Shown here: one piece after another, positions 1 through 10,290 of the stretch | How positions within the stretch are numbered: the stretch's first letter is position 1 | Layout: each line of letters begins with the position of its first letter | Source of the DNA: Salvator merianae | Lineage: Eukaryota; Chordata; Lepidosauria; Squamata; Teiidae | Direction: 5' to 3' | NCBI GenBank assembly: GCA_003586115.2 | Contig: QVOM02000073.1 | Span: 33,496,134-33,560,133, forward strand | Length of the DNA stretch: 64,000 nucleotides | Notes under the pieces: generated by a model | The model's input: the letters and a program-made list of their open reading frames with translations, nothing else | Told to the model about the DNA's origin: nothing | The model's database searches: none | Program-made: the position numbers and the translations under genes

Positions 1-2005
1 TGTCATCTGCAAATTTGATCAGCGTCCCCTCGACACCTTCATCCAGATCGTTTATAAAAATGTTGAACAGCAATGGGCCCAAGACAGAGCCTTGCGGTAC
101 CCCACTCGAGACCGTCTTCCAATCGGATGTGAAGCCATTTATGACCACTCTTTGAGTACGATCACTAAGCCAGTTATGAATCCACCTAACAGTTGTCCTG
201 TCAATCCCATATTTGATCATTTTTTCAATAAGTATAGTATGAGACACCTTGTCAAATGCTTTGCTAAAGTCAAGATATACTATGTCCACAGCCTTTCCTT
301 GATCGATCCATCCAGTAATTTTGTCATAAAAGGAAATAAGATTAGTCTGGCATGACTTGTTTGTTACAAATCCATGTTGGCTTTGGTTAATTACTGCATT
401 CCCATCCAAGTGCTCCCATATGTGCTGTTTAATGATTTGTTCAAATATCTTGCCTGGTATTGAAGTCAGGCTCACAGGCCTGTAGTTGCCTGGGTCAGCC
501 TTCTTTCCTTTTTTAAAGATAGGTACAACATTTGCCCTTCTCCAATCTTCTGGGACTTCTCCTGTTATCCATGGGTTCTCAAATATCACGGGGAGTGGTT
601 CAGCAATTATATCAGCTAATTCCTTCAGCACCCTAGGATGTAATTCATCTGGGCCTGGAGACTTGAATACATTTAAGTTTGCTAAGTGTTCCCTCACCTT
701 CTCCTTGTCCATACAGAGCCTTGATTCTCTTATTCCCTCAACAGCACAGTGAAGGCCAACTGATGTTTCCTTTCCTTTCTGAGAGAAAACAGATGCAAAA
801 TAGGAGTTCAGAAGTTCTGCCTTCTGAATATCGTTTTTGACCAAATCACCCTTCTCATTTTGTAAAGGTCCTATAGCTTCTTTGACTTTTCTTTTGCTTC
901 TGACATACCCCCAAAAGCCTTTTTTATTGTTTTTGGCCTCTCTTGCAATCCTCAATTCATTTTTAGCTTTAGCCTTTCTGACACTTATCCTGCAGTTCCT
1001 GCAAGTTGCATTATATTCTTCTTTTGATATGTCCCCCTCTTTCCATTTTTTAAACATTTCTTTTTTTCTTTTTAGCAAGTTATTAAGTTCAGGGTTCATC
1101 CACCCTGGTCTCTTTAGATGCTTGCCATTCTTTTTTCTTTTAGGAATTGTTAAAGATTGTGCCTCTAGAATCTCCTTTCTCAAAATTTCCCATCCTTCCT
1201 GGACATTTCTGTTCTTTAAGACATCCAGCCAATGGATCCTTCCTACCCTCCTTCTGAGTCCATCAAAATCTGCTCCTCTGAAATCTAACCTTGAAGTCCG
1301 AGTCCTCTCAGATCTTCCTCCTTTTGTTATCCAAAACTCAATGATAGCATGGTCACTGCCACCCAGGGTCCCAGTCACCCTTACTTCCTCAACCATTTCC
1401 TCCCTGTTGGTAAGGATTAGGTCCAAGATAGCAGACCCCCTTGTTTTTTCCTCAATCCTTTGGAAAATGAAGTTATCTGCCAGAGAGGATAAGAATTTAT
1501 TGGACTCATGACTTTTGCCAGAGAGAGATTCCCAACAAATGTCCGGATAGTTAAAATCTCCCATAATGACTAGGTTGTGTTTTCCCGAGCGCTTGGCCAT
1601 CTGATATATAAATAGTTCATCCATATCTTCTGTTTGTCCAGGGGGTCTATAATAAACTCCTACAACAGTATCCTTTGTGTTGCTCTCTCCTTGTATTTTC
1701 ACCCAAACGGTTTCTACAGGGCTTCCATTATCTGAAAGATTAATCTCTGTGGTGGTATATATTTTCCTTACATACAATGCAACACCTCCTCCCCTTTTAT
1801 TAAGCCTGTTTTTTTTAAATAAGTTGTATCCTTCGAGCTCTGTGTTCCAATCATGCGTATTATCCCACCAAGTTTCAGTTATGCCTATGATATCATATTT
1901 ATTTTCCTGTGCTAGGATTTCCAGTTCTCCTTGTTTGTTTCCCATGCTTTGCGCATTGGTATAGAAACATTTTAGTTTGCGACAAATGTCTCTTTCAAGC
2001 TTGAC
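1..2005 (-). CDS. CR1 ORF2 endonuclease-reverse transcriptase, open frame cut by window edge
   Basis: This is a LINE polyprotein that nicks target DNA and reverse transcribes the element RNA. I read the minus strand codon by codon from 2005 to 2 and found 668 codons without a stop or frameshift. An AP-type endonuclease comes first: a TNAQS motif near 1955, ITETWW, YYRPPG, MGDFN and GSDHA. The RT follows: [56 protein letters not shown] and finally FADD at the edge. The first in-frame ATG is at 1945-1943, downstream of the conserved endonuclease Asn, so translation probably starts earlier or by a non-AUG mechanism. An in-frame TGA at 2008-2006 closes the frame upstream. About 90% protein similarity to the broken copy at 2463-4193 suggests the same or a sister family. 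Because no decay is visible over 2 kb, this may be a young copy. Confidence 0.92.
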
Positions 2006-2130
2006 TCATTTAGTTTCCTTCCAAATTGTTTGACTTTGTTCTTTCCTTTCATTTCTGGTAGCAAGTTCCTTATCTGTATTTATTAGCTGCTTATCTTTCT
2101 TTGGACTTTTACTTCCCTTCCCCTTTTGCC

Positions 2131-2376
2131 CTAGTTTAAAGCTCTCCTGATGAGCGCAGCCAGTCTCCTGCCAAATATGTGCTTTCCTGTCTTTGTAAGA
2201 TGGAGCCCATCTCTTGCAAGGAGTCCATCATATAAGTAGTTTAGTCCATGGTCTAGAAATCCAAATCCTTGCTGGTAGCACCATTGACGTAGCCAGTTGT
2301 TTACCTGTAGAATCCTTCTCCATCTTCCTGTTCCACGGCCATTCACTGTTAGGATAGAAGAGAAGACAACTTGTGC
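2131..2376 (-). pseudogene. CR1 ORF1 C-terminal SGNH-esterase domain fragment
   Basis: The minus-strand frame from 2376 to the TAG at 2133-2131 encodes the end of the CR1 ORF1 esterase. It reads AQVVFSSIL, then a Trp/Cys-rich stretch, then RDGLHLTKTGKHIF. The DGLHL block holds the Asp and His expected of the C-terminal catalytic pair of SGNH hydrolases, as known in CR1 ORF1 proteins. The catalytic Ser block would lie upstream and is absent because the element is truncated near 2414. An in-frame TGA at 2379-2377 interrupts the frame just before AQVVF. ORF1 ends about 125 bp before the point where the ORF2 frame opens at 2005. This fragment cannot make a functional ORF1 protein. Confidence 0.82.
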
Positions 2377-2414
2377 TCACAGTTCCTTCACTTTCCTGCC
2401 CAGGTCTTCAAAGT

Positions 2415-2461
2415 CTGTGCTCTGAAAACCAATTTAGGCATATAAAGGCTTCATCCACATG
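2415..2461. repeat. 47-bp exact direct repeat, copy 1, at the junction of two CR1 copies
   Basis: The 47 bases are identical to 6383-6429, same orientation, 3,968 bp apart. They begin CTGTGCTCTGAAAACC and end CATCCACATG. The segment exactly fills the space between the 5' end of the minus-strand CR1 and the 5' end of the plus-strand CR1, and resembles neither. It may be templated filler DNA captured at a breakpoint, a fragment of a dispersed repeat, or an assembly join. Confidence 0.9.
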
Positions 2462-2462
2462 C

Positions 2463-4193
2463 TATATTGAGAAGGCTGAGCTTCTGAACTCCTATTTTGT
2501 ATCTGTTTTCTCTAAGAAAGATAGCGTAACAGCAACTGACCTTCGTTGTGCTAATGAAGGAATAAGAGAATCAAAGCACATAATCGAAACAGAGAGGGTA
2601 AGGGAATACGTAGCTAATTTAAATGAATTTAAGTCTCCAGGTCCAGATGGATTACATCCTAGGGTACTGAAGGAATTAGCAGGGGTTATTGCTGAACAAC
2701 TTGCTGTAATCTTTGAAAATTCATGGAGAACAGGAGAAGTACCATACAAATCTAATTAATAATAATAAATAAATAAGTCCCAAATGATTGGAGAAGGGCA
2801 AATGTTGTCCCTATCTTCAAAAAAGGGAAGAAGGCGGACCCAGGGAACTACAGGCCTGTTAGCCTGACTTCAATACCAGGAAAGATTTTTGAACAAAGTA
2901 TTAAACAACATGTATGCCAGCATTTGGACGGGAATTCAGTAATTAACTGTAGTCAACATGGGTTTGTAACAAACAAGTCATGTCAGACTAATCTAATTTC
3001 ATTCTATGACAAAATCACTGAATGGGTTGATCAGGGAAATGCCGTAGACATAGTATATCTTGACTTCAGCAAAGCATTTGACAAAGTATCTCATGCCATC
3101 CTCATTGAAAAAATGATCAAATATGGGATTGACAAGGTAACTGTTAGGTGGGTTCATAACTGGCTTAGTGATCGTACTCAAAGAGTGGTTATAAATGGCT
3201 GCACATCCAATTGGAAGAAAGTCTCAAGCGGTGTACCGCAAGGCTCTGTGCTGGGCCCAGTTATGTTTAACATTTTTATAAATGATCTGGATGAGGGAGT
3301 TGAGGGGAAACTGATCAAATTTGCTGATGACACAAAGCTAGGGGCGGTTGCTAACACTAGAGAAGAGAGAGAGAGAGGATTCAAAAAGATTTAGAAAAAC
3401 TTGAACAATGGGCTGCAACTAATAGAATGGTATTTAACAAGGAAAAATGCAAGGTACTACATCTGGGCAAGAAAAATGAAAAAACACACACATAGAATGG
3501 GAGGAATCCGGCTGAGCAGCAGCACATGTGAAAAGGACCTGGGTGTCCTAGTAGATCATAGATTGAACATGAGTCAACAGTGTGATGCAGCTGCAAAAAA
3601 GGCAAACACAATCCTGGGGTGTATTAAGAGAAGCATAGAGTCCAGATCGCGTGAAGTTATTATTCCTCTCTACTCTGCCTTGGTCAGACCTCATCTGGAG
3701 TACTGTGTCCAGTTCTGGGCACCCCAGTTTAAAAAAGACACTGACAAACTGGAGCAGGTTCAAAGGAGAGCTACCAAGATGGTGAATGGTCTACAAACCA
3801 TGTCCTATGAGGAATGGTTAAAGGAACTAGGAATGTTTAGCCTACAAAAAAGAAGACTGAGAGGGGACATGATAGCTGTCTACAAATACCTAAAGGGCTG
3901 TCACAGTGCAGAAGGATCAGACCTGTTCTCACTTGCACAAGGAAGGACTAGAAGCAACGGGATGAAACTGCAGGGGAAAGGATTCAGATTAGATGTTAGC
4001 AAAAATTTTATGACAGTAAGGACGATCAACCAGTGGAATAGGTTGCCGCAGGAGGTGGTGAGTTCCCCTTCGATGGAGGTCTTCAAGCGGAGACTGGATG
4101 GCCATTTATCGGGGATGGTTTAGGTAATCCTGCATTGAGCAGGGGGTTGGACTTGATGATCCAGGAGGTCCCTTCCAACTCTATGTTTCTATG
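2463..4193 (+). mobile_element. CR1-clade LINE, plus strand, 5'-truncated, decayed RT to 3' terminus
   Basis: Similarity begins at KAELLNSYF, just upstream of the reverse transcriptase, and runs to the CR1 3' terminus, which ends in the typical CCTTCCAACTCTATG followed by a short TTCTATG repeat. RT blocks visible include [42 protein letters not shown] and FADD, then the thumb region (CEKDLGVLVDHRLN, RPHLEYCVQFW, INQWNRLPQEVV). The frame is broken by a 30-bp insertion at 2745-2774, by a frameshift in an AGAG run near 3365-3380, and by another in an ACAC run near 3487. It is a dead copy, head-to-head with the minus-strand CR1. Confidence 0.93.
2745..2774 (+). mobile_element. 30-bp 5'-truncated retrotransposon tail with 8-bp target duplication
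   Basis: Compared with the minus-strand CR1, this copy has an insertion between the codons for GEVP and WRR. The insert begins TACAAATCTAAT and continues as AATAAAT repeats, which is the usual 3' tail of L2-type LINEs and their SINEs in reptiles. It is flanked by AAGTACCA (2737-2744) and AAGTCCCA (2775-2782), a target duplication with one mismatch. It stops the RT frame with an in-frame TAA. Confidence 0.7.
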
Positions 4194-4647
4194 TAGGCCC
4201 TTAGATGCACACAGTGGCTGCAGTGGCTCACATGCCTCCCTCCGTGTGGTGGGAGATAGTGTTCCAAAAATGCTCAGAGGTATGTTTTGTTTTGTTTTTG
4301 AAAAGCATCTTGATCAGGAGAAAGGGAACTGACTTCTGAGAAAGGCCTATATAAGTGAATCGGCTTTATAAGTTGAAAACACAACAACAGGCCATAGGAA
4401 TTATGGGGAAAGTTACTGTGTAAGACTGAACAAGACTGTCTCGATTTTGGAAAAATTCTAGTTGAAATTATACTTCAAACTGCAAACTCTAAGAGTGGAA
4501 TTTTCCTTCCTTTTTTCCATGTGGGAGGCTTGAGCACAGGCCAAATGTAGCAAGAAGGGAAACAAACGAGATACCAGAAGTGATAATTAATTAACTTGGC
4601 TATTAAAGTTTGAAAAACTTTAGTTTTTGTTACAAGCTGTGGCTTCC

Positions 4648-4870
4648 AAGCCCAGTCACACCAAAGTTTGAATCAATCTTCAATCCACTTTCAGATTGAG
4701 AGAACACATCGGTGAAGTAATAAGATGTTTCCTTTCAGCATTATCTAACTCAGAAAATCCACTTTTGGGTTGGATAATGTGGAAAGAAAATGATTAATCA
4801 TTTTGCTGATGTGTTCTTTCAATCCAAGTGTGGACTGAAGCTGGATTAAAACTTAAGTGTGACTGGGCCC
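4648..4870. mobile_element. Short inverted-repeat element (MITE-like), family with copies at 53105 and 63677
   Basis: The ends are imperfect inverted repeats of about 70-80 bp: left GCCCAGTCACACC, right GTGTGACTGGGC. Both continue inward through a GAGAGAACACATC-like block. The centre is short, total about 220 bp, with no coding capacity. A related copy lies at 53105-53317 and a rearranged one at 63677-63883. Flanking target duplications are not clean (TCC versus TCA). It is probably a non-autonomous DNA transposon; the superfamily is not resolved. Confidence 0.72.
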
Positions 4871-5042
4871 TCAGTTTTAAAAGTTCATTAGAATGACCAG
4901 AAACCGTGCTGATCTCTGAAATAGGAAATTATAAGAAACAACTTTAATTAAAATAAGCATTTTGTTGGAATTTGACTGTTGGGGACTGAACGTGTTGAGA
5001 GAAACTGCTGAGTTTATAAAGACTTTCTTTCCTTAAAACTAA

Positions 5043-5125
5043 GGCTATGATCAGACACAACAAAATAAAGCATCTCTGAGGCAGCTCAAAGAGATTAGGC
5101 TGATTAGGCCTGTGTCTGATTAGGC
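5043..5125. mobile_element. Internally deleted MITE fragment related to 43019-43232
   Basis: It starts GGCTATGATCAGACACAACA, which matches the terminal inverted repeat of the element at 43019-43232, and continues AGCATCTCTGAGGCAGCTC, which matches that element's other arm. The right end near TGTGTCTGATTAGGC is degenerate and no target duplication is clear. Confidence 0.5.
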
Positions 5126-6068
5126 TTATGCCTCATTTTGCAGTTTAAACTTTCATGTATTTGCATTTGAAAGAATTTGTTGGCTGTGTGTGCTTCCGTG
5201 GATAGAGATTTCATCTACTCTGTGCTAGAAGGATGAGAGAAATATTTGTATGAATCTTTTCTGTTACATTTAGGTTTTTCTTTAGTGGCTAGTATTAGAT
5301 TTTATCCTTTTTCTTTCTTTCCTTCCTATATTTTTCTTTTGATTTTTGCTGTTAAAATTGTCCTTAATAGAGAAATCTATCAAAAAGTTTTGTAGGCTTA
5401 TTATTATTTTTCTTTGCTATATTTTTAGTTAAAGTTTCATTTTGCTTTTTAAGAACCTTTTGTTTGACAACTTTTTAATGCTGATTAGCTGTTTTATGGC
5501 TTATTTGGGGTGGTTTTACATTTCTAAAACATATGTTGAAAGATCTTGCCTTCTCTGAGTTTTGTGGTTGGGGAAATTTATTTTTAATTAATATTTCCAA
5601 GGGCATTGCTCATAATAGTAGCGTGGATGGAACCTAATTCATAGTTCTACAAATCCATTTTATAGTTCCATCTACACTTGGAGTTCTTAGTATGAGTTTA
5701 TGGATCAGAGCCTAATGCATTGTGGATGTGAGATATTCTCTGAAGAGAAATACGACTATTTCTCATTAGGAGTGGATGAAGAAATCTAACTTAAAAGTGT
5801 AGAGTGACCCTTGGGGGAATGGCATAAAGCGTTATGCAAATCTCAAATAAAATAAAATACTCCTAATTTACATTTTTGTTGCATTCACTGCTAGGATTGT
5901 TGTAATACAGTTTATGTATATTCTTTAAAAGAAATCTGCATTAAAGATTCAATGGCACAGTCATTGTAACTTCTGGTCCTACATGATTAATTATAACAGC
6001 AACTTCATCCAGTTTTCTCTCCTTCCTACTAATGATATTTCAGAACACAGAACTAGTAGTAATAATTG

Positions 6069-6102
6069 CTCTTTTTGTGTTTTTTCAAAACACAAAAAAG
6101 AG
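6069..6102. repeat. A/T-rich inverted repeat (hairpin)
   Basis: The arms CTCTTTTTGTGTTTT and AAAACACAAAAAAGAG pair with a single-base bulge around a 3-base loop. It lies in AT-rich intronic DNA and may simply be a low-complexity palindrome. Confidence 0.6.
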
Positions 6103-6382
6103 AAAAGACTATTATATAGTTGGATTTATACCATTCCATTATTGCAGTGCAAGAGATAGAGAAAAATGTTCCGCTATAAGCCATAGTAAACATGAACAAC
6201 TTGAAACAACAGCACAGTATTAATTGACACAGTTAAAACACAATACAAGTACAGAATGACATGATACATTTTTAATAGGCATATCCCTCACTCTGTTTTC
6301 AGGTCTACAGTGACATAGGGGACCTCAGGCTGAAAAAAAGATTAAGTTATATCAATAAGAGAATCCAGCTGCAGATAGTACA

Positions 6383-6429
6383 CTGTGCTCTGAAAACCAA
6401 TTTAGGCATATAAAGGCTTCATCCACATG
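6383..6429. repeat. 47-bp exact direct repeat, copy 2
   Basis: Identical over 47 bases to 2415-2461. Neither flank is CR1. Seven bases further on lies a perfect hairpin (6436-6458). This copy may be the source of the filler at the CR1 junction. Confidence 0.9.
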
Positions 6430-6435
6430 ACAAAA

Positions 6436-6458
6436 AAGGGCACTCATAGAGTGCCCTT
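6436..6458. repeat. Perfect 10-bp inverted repeat with 3-base loop
   Basis: AAGGGCACTC, loop ATA, GAGTGCCCTT. It lies directly downstream of the second 47-bp repeat copy. It could be a remnant inner end of a small palindromic element. Confidence 0.75.
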
Positions 6459-8019
6459 GAGACCCAGTTAAACACACATCCCCACCCCCACCAGGGCTAT
6501 TAGCCACTTCCAAGTTGCAAAATCTGCCCTTGTAGATGACATACGCACACGGCATGATAGACTACTCTGGGGGCAGATTTTGCCCTTATTTGCCCCGGCA
6601 CTGTTCTTTAGAGTGATGACAGCAGTGGGGGTAACCTAATGGAGTGGTTTCCACCCAGTGCAATTTAGTGCAGGATGTAAAAAACATGACTTCTGGGGCC
6701 ATTTCCTGTCTGGTGCTAAACCATAACAGGCAAAAATTGTAGAGAAGCTGATATTCCGAGCCATGTAAATGGTGCACCTTGCAACTCTGTGCTCCCACCC
6801 TTCAGACAGCTGTGTTTGTGACCACATGGATCCAGCTAATATAAAACATTTAGTCACATACTAGCAGTAGTATTGTTCTTGACTGCAACAATCCTGAGCT
6901 ACTGAAGTGGAAGCTTACAAGTAGTGTGCTCGCAAGAGCCACGTGAAGTCCTTTCCTGCAAATGAGTTGTTTGAATAAAGCTACTAAGAAGAAGCGAACA
7001 TATCTTTGCCTTAGCCTTTTTTGAAAAGCCAAACACTAGATACTTTTCTGTTGTTTGTAAAATTAAATTGAAGTATTCTAGGTCCACACATTAAATATTT
7101 TAACCACATCTCCACTTACCCATGGGGATACCCAGAAAAGTGACTTCTGCTGCCAAGTCTCTACTCACGGTGACAGAAGGTGCCTCATGGCTATCTCACT
7201 GCCCCATTTCTAGGCACAATTGCTGTCCAAAGTACCATTTTGTGCAGGTGCAATTTTGCAACCCTCAATGGAGGTGCCTTGGAATGCTGTTCCAAGTAAT
7301 TTGGCCTTCCTCCAAAATGGAGACAAGCAGATATCCTGTTGTGCAGCAATCACAGCCTCCTGAGCCAGGTGAGTGGAAACCCAGTCTTTTAAGTAAATAA
7401 CTAGATTCATGGTGAGCAGATCAAAGGCTCTGCTGTGCTTTTATTGTACTTTTTTTCATAGAATATAACTTAGCAAAGAACGCTATATCTAAAGTACTGT
7501 ACTAATCATCTACTAATTAGCAATACTTTATATTCTTTTAGAATTAAATATTTTAATTCTAACTCTCTAGCTCTCATTAATCCATAATGAATATGGAAAA
7601 TACATAAAAGCAAAAGAGAAACTGCCAACTATTTGCAGAGGCCAGGAAAGTTGTGGTACAGTTTTGCAATGCTTTCTTACCAGGGAAGAAAACAGGATGT
7701 AGACATGAGCCTGCTATTTTCACAGCTTTTTACTGCAGCTTGTCACTTGAAATATGTAACAGATTCAGATTTCTCTGCCACAGAGGCAGCTCTAATGGCC
7801 ACAAGGCCCTGATAAAAAAATAATGCATGAAGCTTCCTTCATGCTACTTTCCCTCTGCAATGCAAGAGAGTGATTTGAAGAGCTCTGGACACATGGGTAA
7901 TTTTGAAAATATACATATATTCATGATTCTAATGTGGTTGCTGGATCACTGTACATGCAAAGATCTACGAACATAAAAAGATAACAAAAAGCCCTGGCTT
8001 GTCTCTCCAATCCAGACTT
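6459..8019. other. Intron 4 sequence, nothing recognised
   Basis: Mixed composition. A donor-like CCACTTACC on the minus strand near 7115-7123 has no plausible exon behind it. I recognise no LCP2 exon, RNA gene or mobile element with definable ends. Confidence 0.45.
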
Positions 8020-9210
8020 TCTTGGCATCCATTCTCATAGCCATTAGCGCACCTGAACTCCATGAATTTGCCTAACCCTTCGTAAAGCAATCCAGGCTGG
8101 TTGCCATCACCACTTCTTCTGGTAGTAAAATCCATAGACTGATGACTCTCTGGGTGAAAAAATACTTCCCCTTATCAATCCTAACTTTCCTGACCAACAG
8201 TTTCAAAGAGTCACTCCTGGTTCAAATGTTGTGTGATACTGAATTTTTTTTTTCTCTATCCACCTTGTCTACACCATGCATGATTTTATATACTTCAATC
8301 CAGTCACTGCTTAAATGTTTTCAAGGCTAAATGTTGCAGCCTGATGTCATAAGGAGGTGTTCTAACCCACTGATCATTCTGATTGCCCTTTTTTCCCCAC
8401 TTCTTCCAGTTCCCCACTATCCTTTGTGAGGTGTGGTAACCAGAACTGTATACAATATAACAAATGTGGCTTCAGTATAGATTTATAAAGAGGCACAATG
8501 ATGCTTGCTAATTTATTTTCTATTTCCCTCCTAATTACACCTAGAATTACATTTGCTTTATTCACTGCTGCTGTAAATTGGGTTAACACCGCCTTTGCGG
8601 TATCCACTAGAACACTTGGTAGGTTGCAGAAAGTTCAGACCTCATCAAATAATAGGTGTAATTTTTATTTTATTTTTTTTGTCTCAGTGTGCATCACCTT
8701 GCACTTGCTAACATTGAAACTCATTTGCTGCTTGGTTGCCTACTTGCCCAATATCAAGAGGTCTTTTTGGAACTCTTCACAGTCTTTTCAGCAAATTTTG
8801 CTTTTTTACTGCTTAACCCTACTTTTATATCATTTATGAATAAATTAAAAAGTGGAGGTCCCAATATTAAGTCTTGAGGGACTCCAGTTTTACTTCCCTC
8901 CATTTAGAGAACTGCTCTTATATTATTACCCTCTTATATTACCAATCTAGGACAGGACCTGTCCTCTTATTCCATGACTGAGGAATTTATTTCAGAGCGT
9001 TTGATGAAGGATTTTGTCAAAAGCCTTCTGAAAGTCCAGATAGACAATGTCAACTGGATCACCTTTATCCACATGCTTGTTGACATTCCCAAAGAATTAT
9101 AAATGTTAATAAGGCATGATTTACTCTTGCAAAAACCAAGCTGATTTTCCTTTAACAATGCCTGCTCCTCTATGTACACACTTATTTTATCAGCATTTTA
9201 TCAGGTTCCA
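8020..9210 (-). mobile_element. Old, degraded CR1/L3-like LINE, minus strand
   Basis: The minus strand carries broken LINE protein blocks in the right order. Near 9179-8967 there is an RT piece with QLGFCKSKSCL. At 8607-8374 there is a thumb piece reading FTAAVNKANVILGVI, then IVPLYKSILKPHLLYCIQFW. Towards 8030 it reaches a 3' UTR resembling the fragment at 41633-41895. Many stops and frameshifts show great age. The family differs from the younger CR1 copies at 1-4193. Confidence 0.8.
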
Positions 9211-9725
9211 TGGGGAGGGAAGGGAATTCTATGTGTGATTCATGATATGTGAGTGATATGGGTATATATTTTGATGTTGTATCATGATTTTAAAAAATGG
9301 ATTAAGGAAGCATCCATACAGAATTTAATGAGCACACCTGCAGCATCTCTGGGTCCCAGCAGACAAACACAGCTATCCTCCCTGGGCCTGAAGGTGTGAA
9401 ATCAGCACCCTGTGTGCAGAATGCAAAAAAGCACTCTGAAGGCAGATTGTGCCTTCCTTCTCCCATTGCTGCTTCTGTGTAGCGGAATGATTTATTGTTG
9501 GACTAAAAATGGTTGACTTCCAGGGCTATTTCTGATCCAGTTCTAACCTATACCATACAGAAACTTCAGTTCTGCAACTGTGAATCCTTGGAGGCTGTGA
9601 GTCACTGCCTACATAAGCAATGTAGGTAAAATCAGAGGCTCTCATTGCAGAGAGAGCTTTTTTAAGGGCTTGATGGAGCCTGTTTCTGCACTTGGCAGTA
9701 TTTTGGCCTAGAAAGGGGTCCAGAT

Positions 9726-9751
9726 GTTTAGCTTAGCTTAGCTTAGCTTAG
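9726..9751 (+). repeat. (TTAGC)n microsatellite
   Basis: About four to five tandem TTAGC units directly abut the 3' terminus of the minus-strand CR1 fragment that follows, so it may have grown from that element's tail or target. Confidence 0.75.
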
Positions 9752-10290
9752 AATAAAAGAATAGAATCATAGAGTTGGAAGGGACCTCCAGGGTCATCCA
9801 GTTTAAACCCCTGCTCAAAGCAGAATTCACTAAACCATCTCAGACAGATGTCTGTCCGGTGTCTCCTTTAAGACCTCCAGTGAAGGAGAGCTCACCATCT
9901 TCTGTGGTAACTTGTTCCATTGATTGATTGTCCTTACTGTCAGGAAGTTTTCCCCTAATATTTAATCTGTATCTACTCTTTTGAAGTTTCATCCCACTGT
10001 TTCTAGTCCTTCCCTCTTGTGTAAGTGAGAATAGGGCCAATCTCGCTGCACTGTGACAGCCCTTCAGATACCTGAAAACAGCTATCATGTCTCCTCTCAG
10101 TTTTCCCTTCTGTAGGCTAAACATTCTTAGATCCTTTAACTGTTCCTTGTACAACATGGTTTGCAGGCCACACGCCATTTGGTAGCCTGTCTCTGCACCT
10201 TCTCCAGTTTGTCAATGTTTTTTTTTAAATTGAGGTGCCCAGAACTGGACACAGTACTCCAAATGGAGTCTGACCAAGGTAAAGTAAAAC
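9752..10290 (-). mobile_element. CR1 3'-end fragment, minus strand
   Basis: The left end reads ATAGAATCATAGAGTTGGAA, the reverse complement of the CR1 3' terminus with its TTCTATG repeat. Moving right, the minus strand encodes decayed thumb sequence with LRGDMIAVFRYLKGCHSAA and then, near 10250, the block coding for CVQFW. It is truncated at about 10290, upstream of the thumb, and contains frameshifts. Confidence 0.9.

Larger units (their letters stand above)
1..2414 (-). mobile_element. CR1-clade LINE, minus strand, 5'-truncated, continues past left edge
   Basis: Read on the minus strand this stretch runs from the C-terminal part of ORF1 (esterase) through a linker and the ORF2 endonuclease to reverse transcriptase as far as the FADD catalytic motif at bases 1-15. 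The RT thumb region and 3' UTR are expected beyond the left edge; judged from the plus-strand copy at 2463-4193 that is roughly another 0.86 kb. The 5' boundary is at about 2414, where CR1 similarity stops and a 47-bp repeat starts. The element lies within intron 4 of the LCP2-like gene and in the same orientation. CR1 elements move by target-primed reverse transcription and are usually 5'-truncated, as here. Confidence 0.93.
4871..6382. other. AT-rich intron 4 sequence without recognised genes
   Basis: Apart from the MITE fragment at 5043-5125 and a hairpin at 6069-6102, this stretch is AT-rich, with short T and A runs. I see no splice-bounded exon similar to the LCP2 region that should follow exon 4. 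Confidence 0.5.

Noticed and set aside
92..1964. Several plus-strand open frames over 1-1964
   Set aside because: They are the reverse strand of the CR1 ORF2, which is continuously open on the minus strand.
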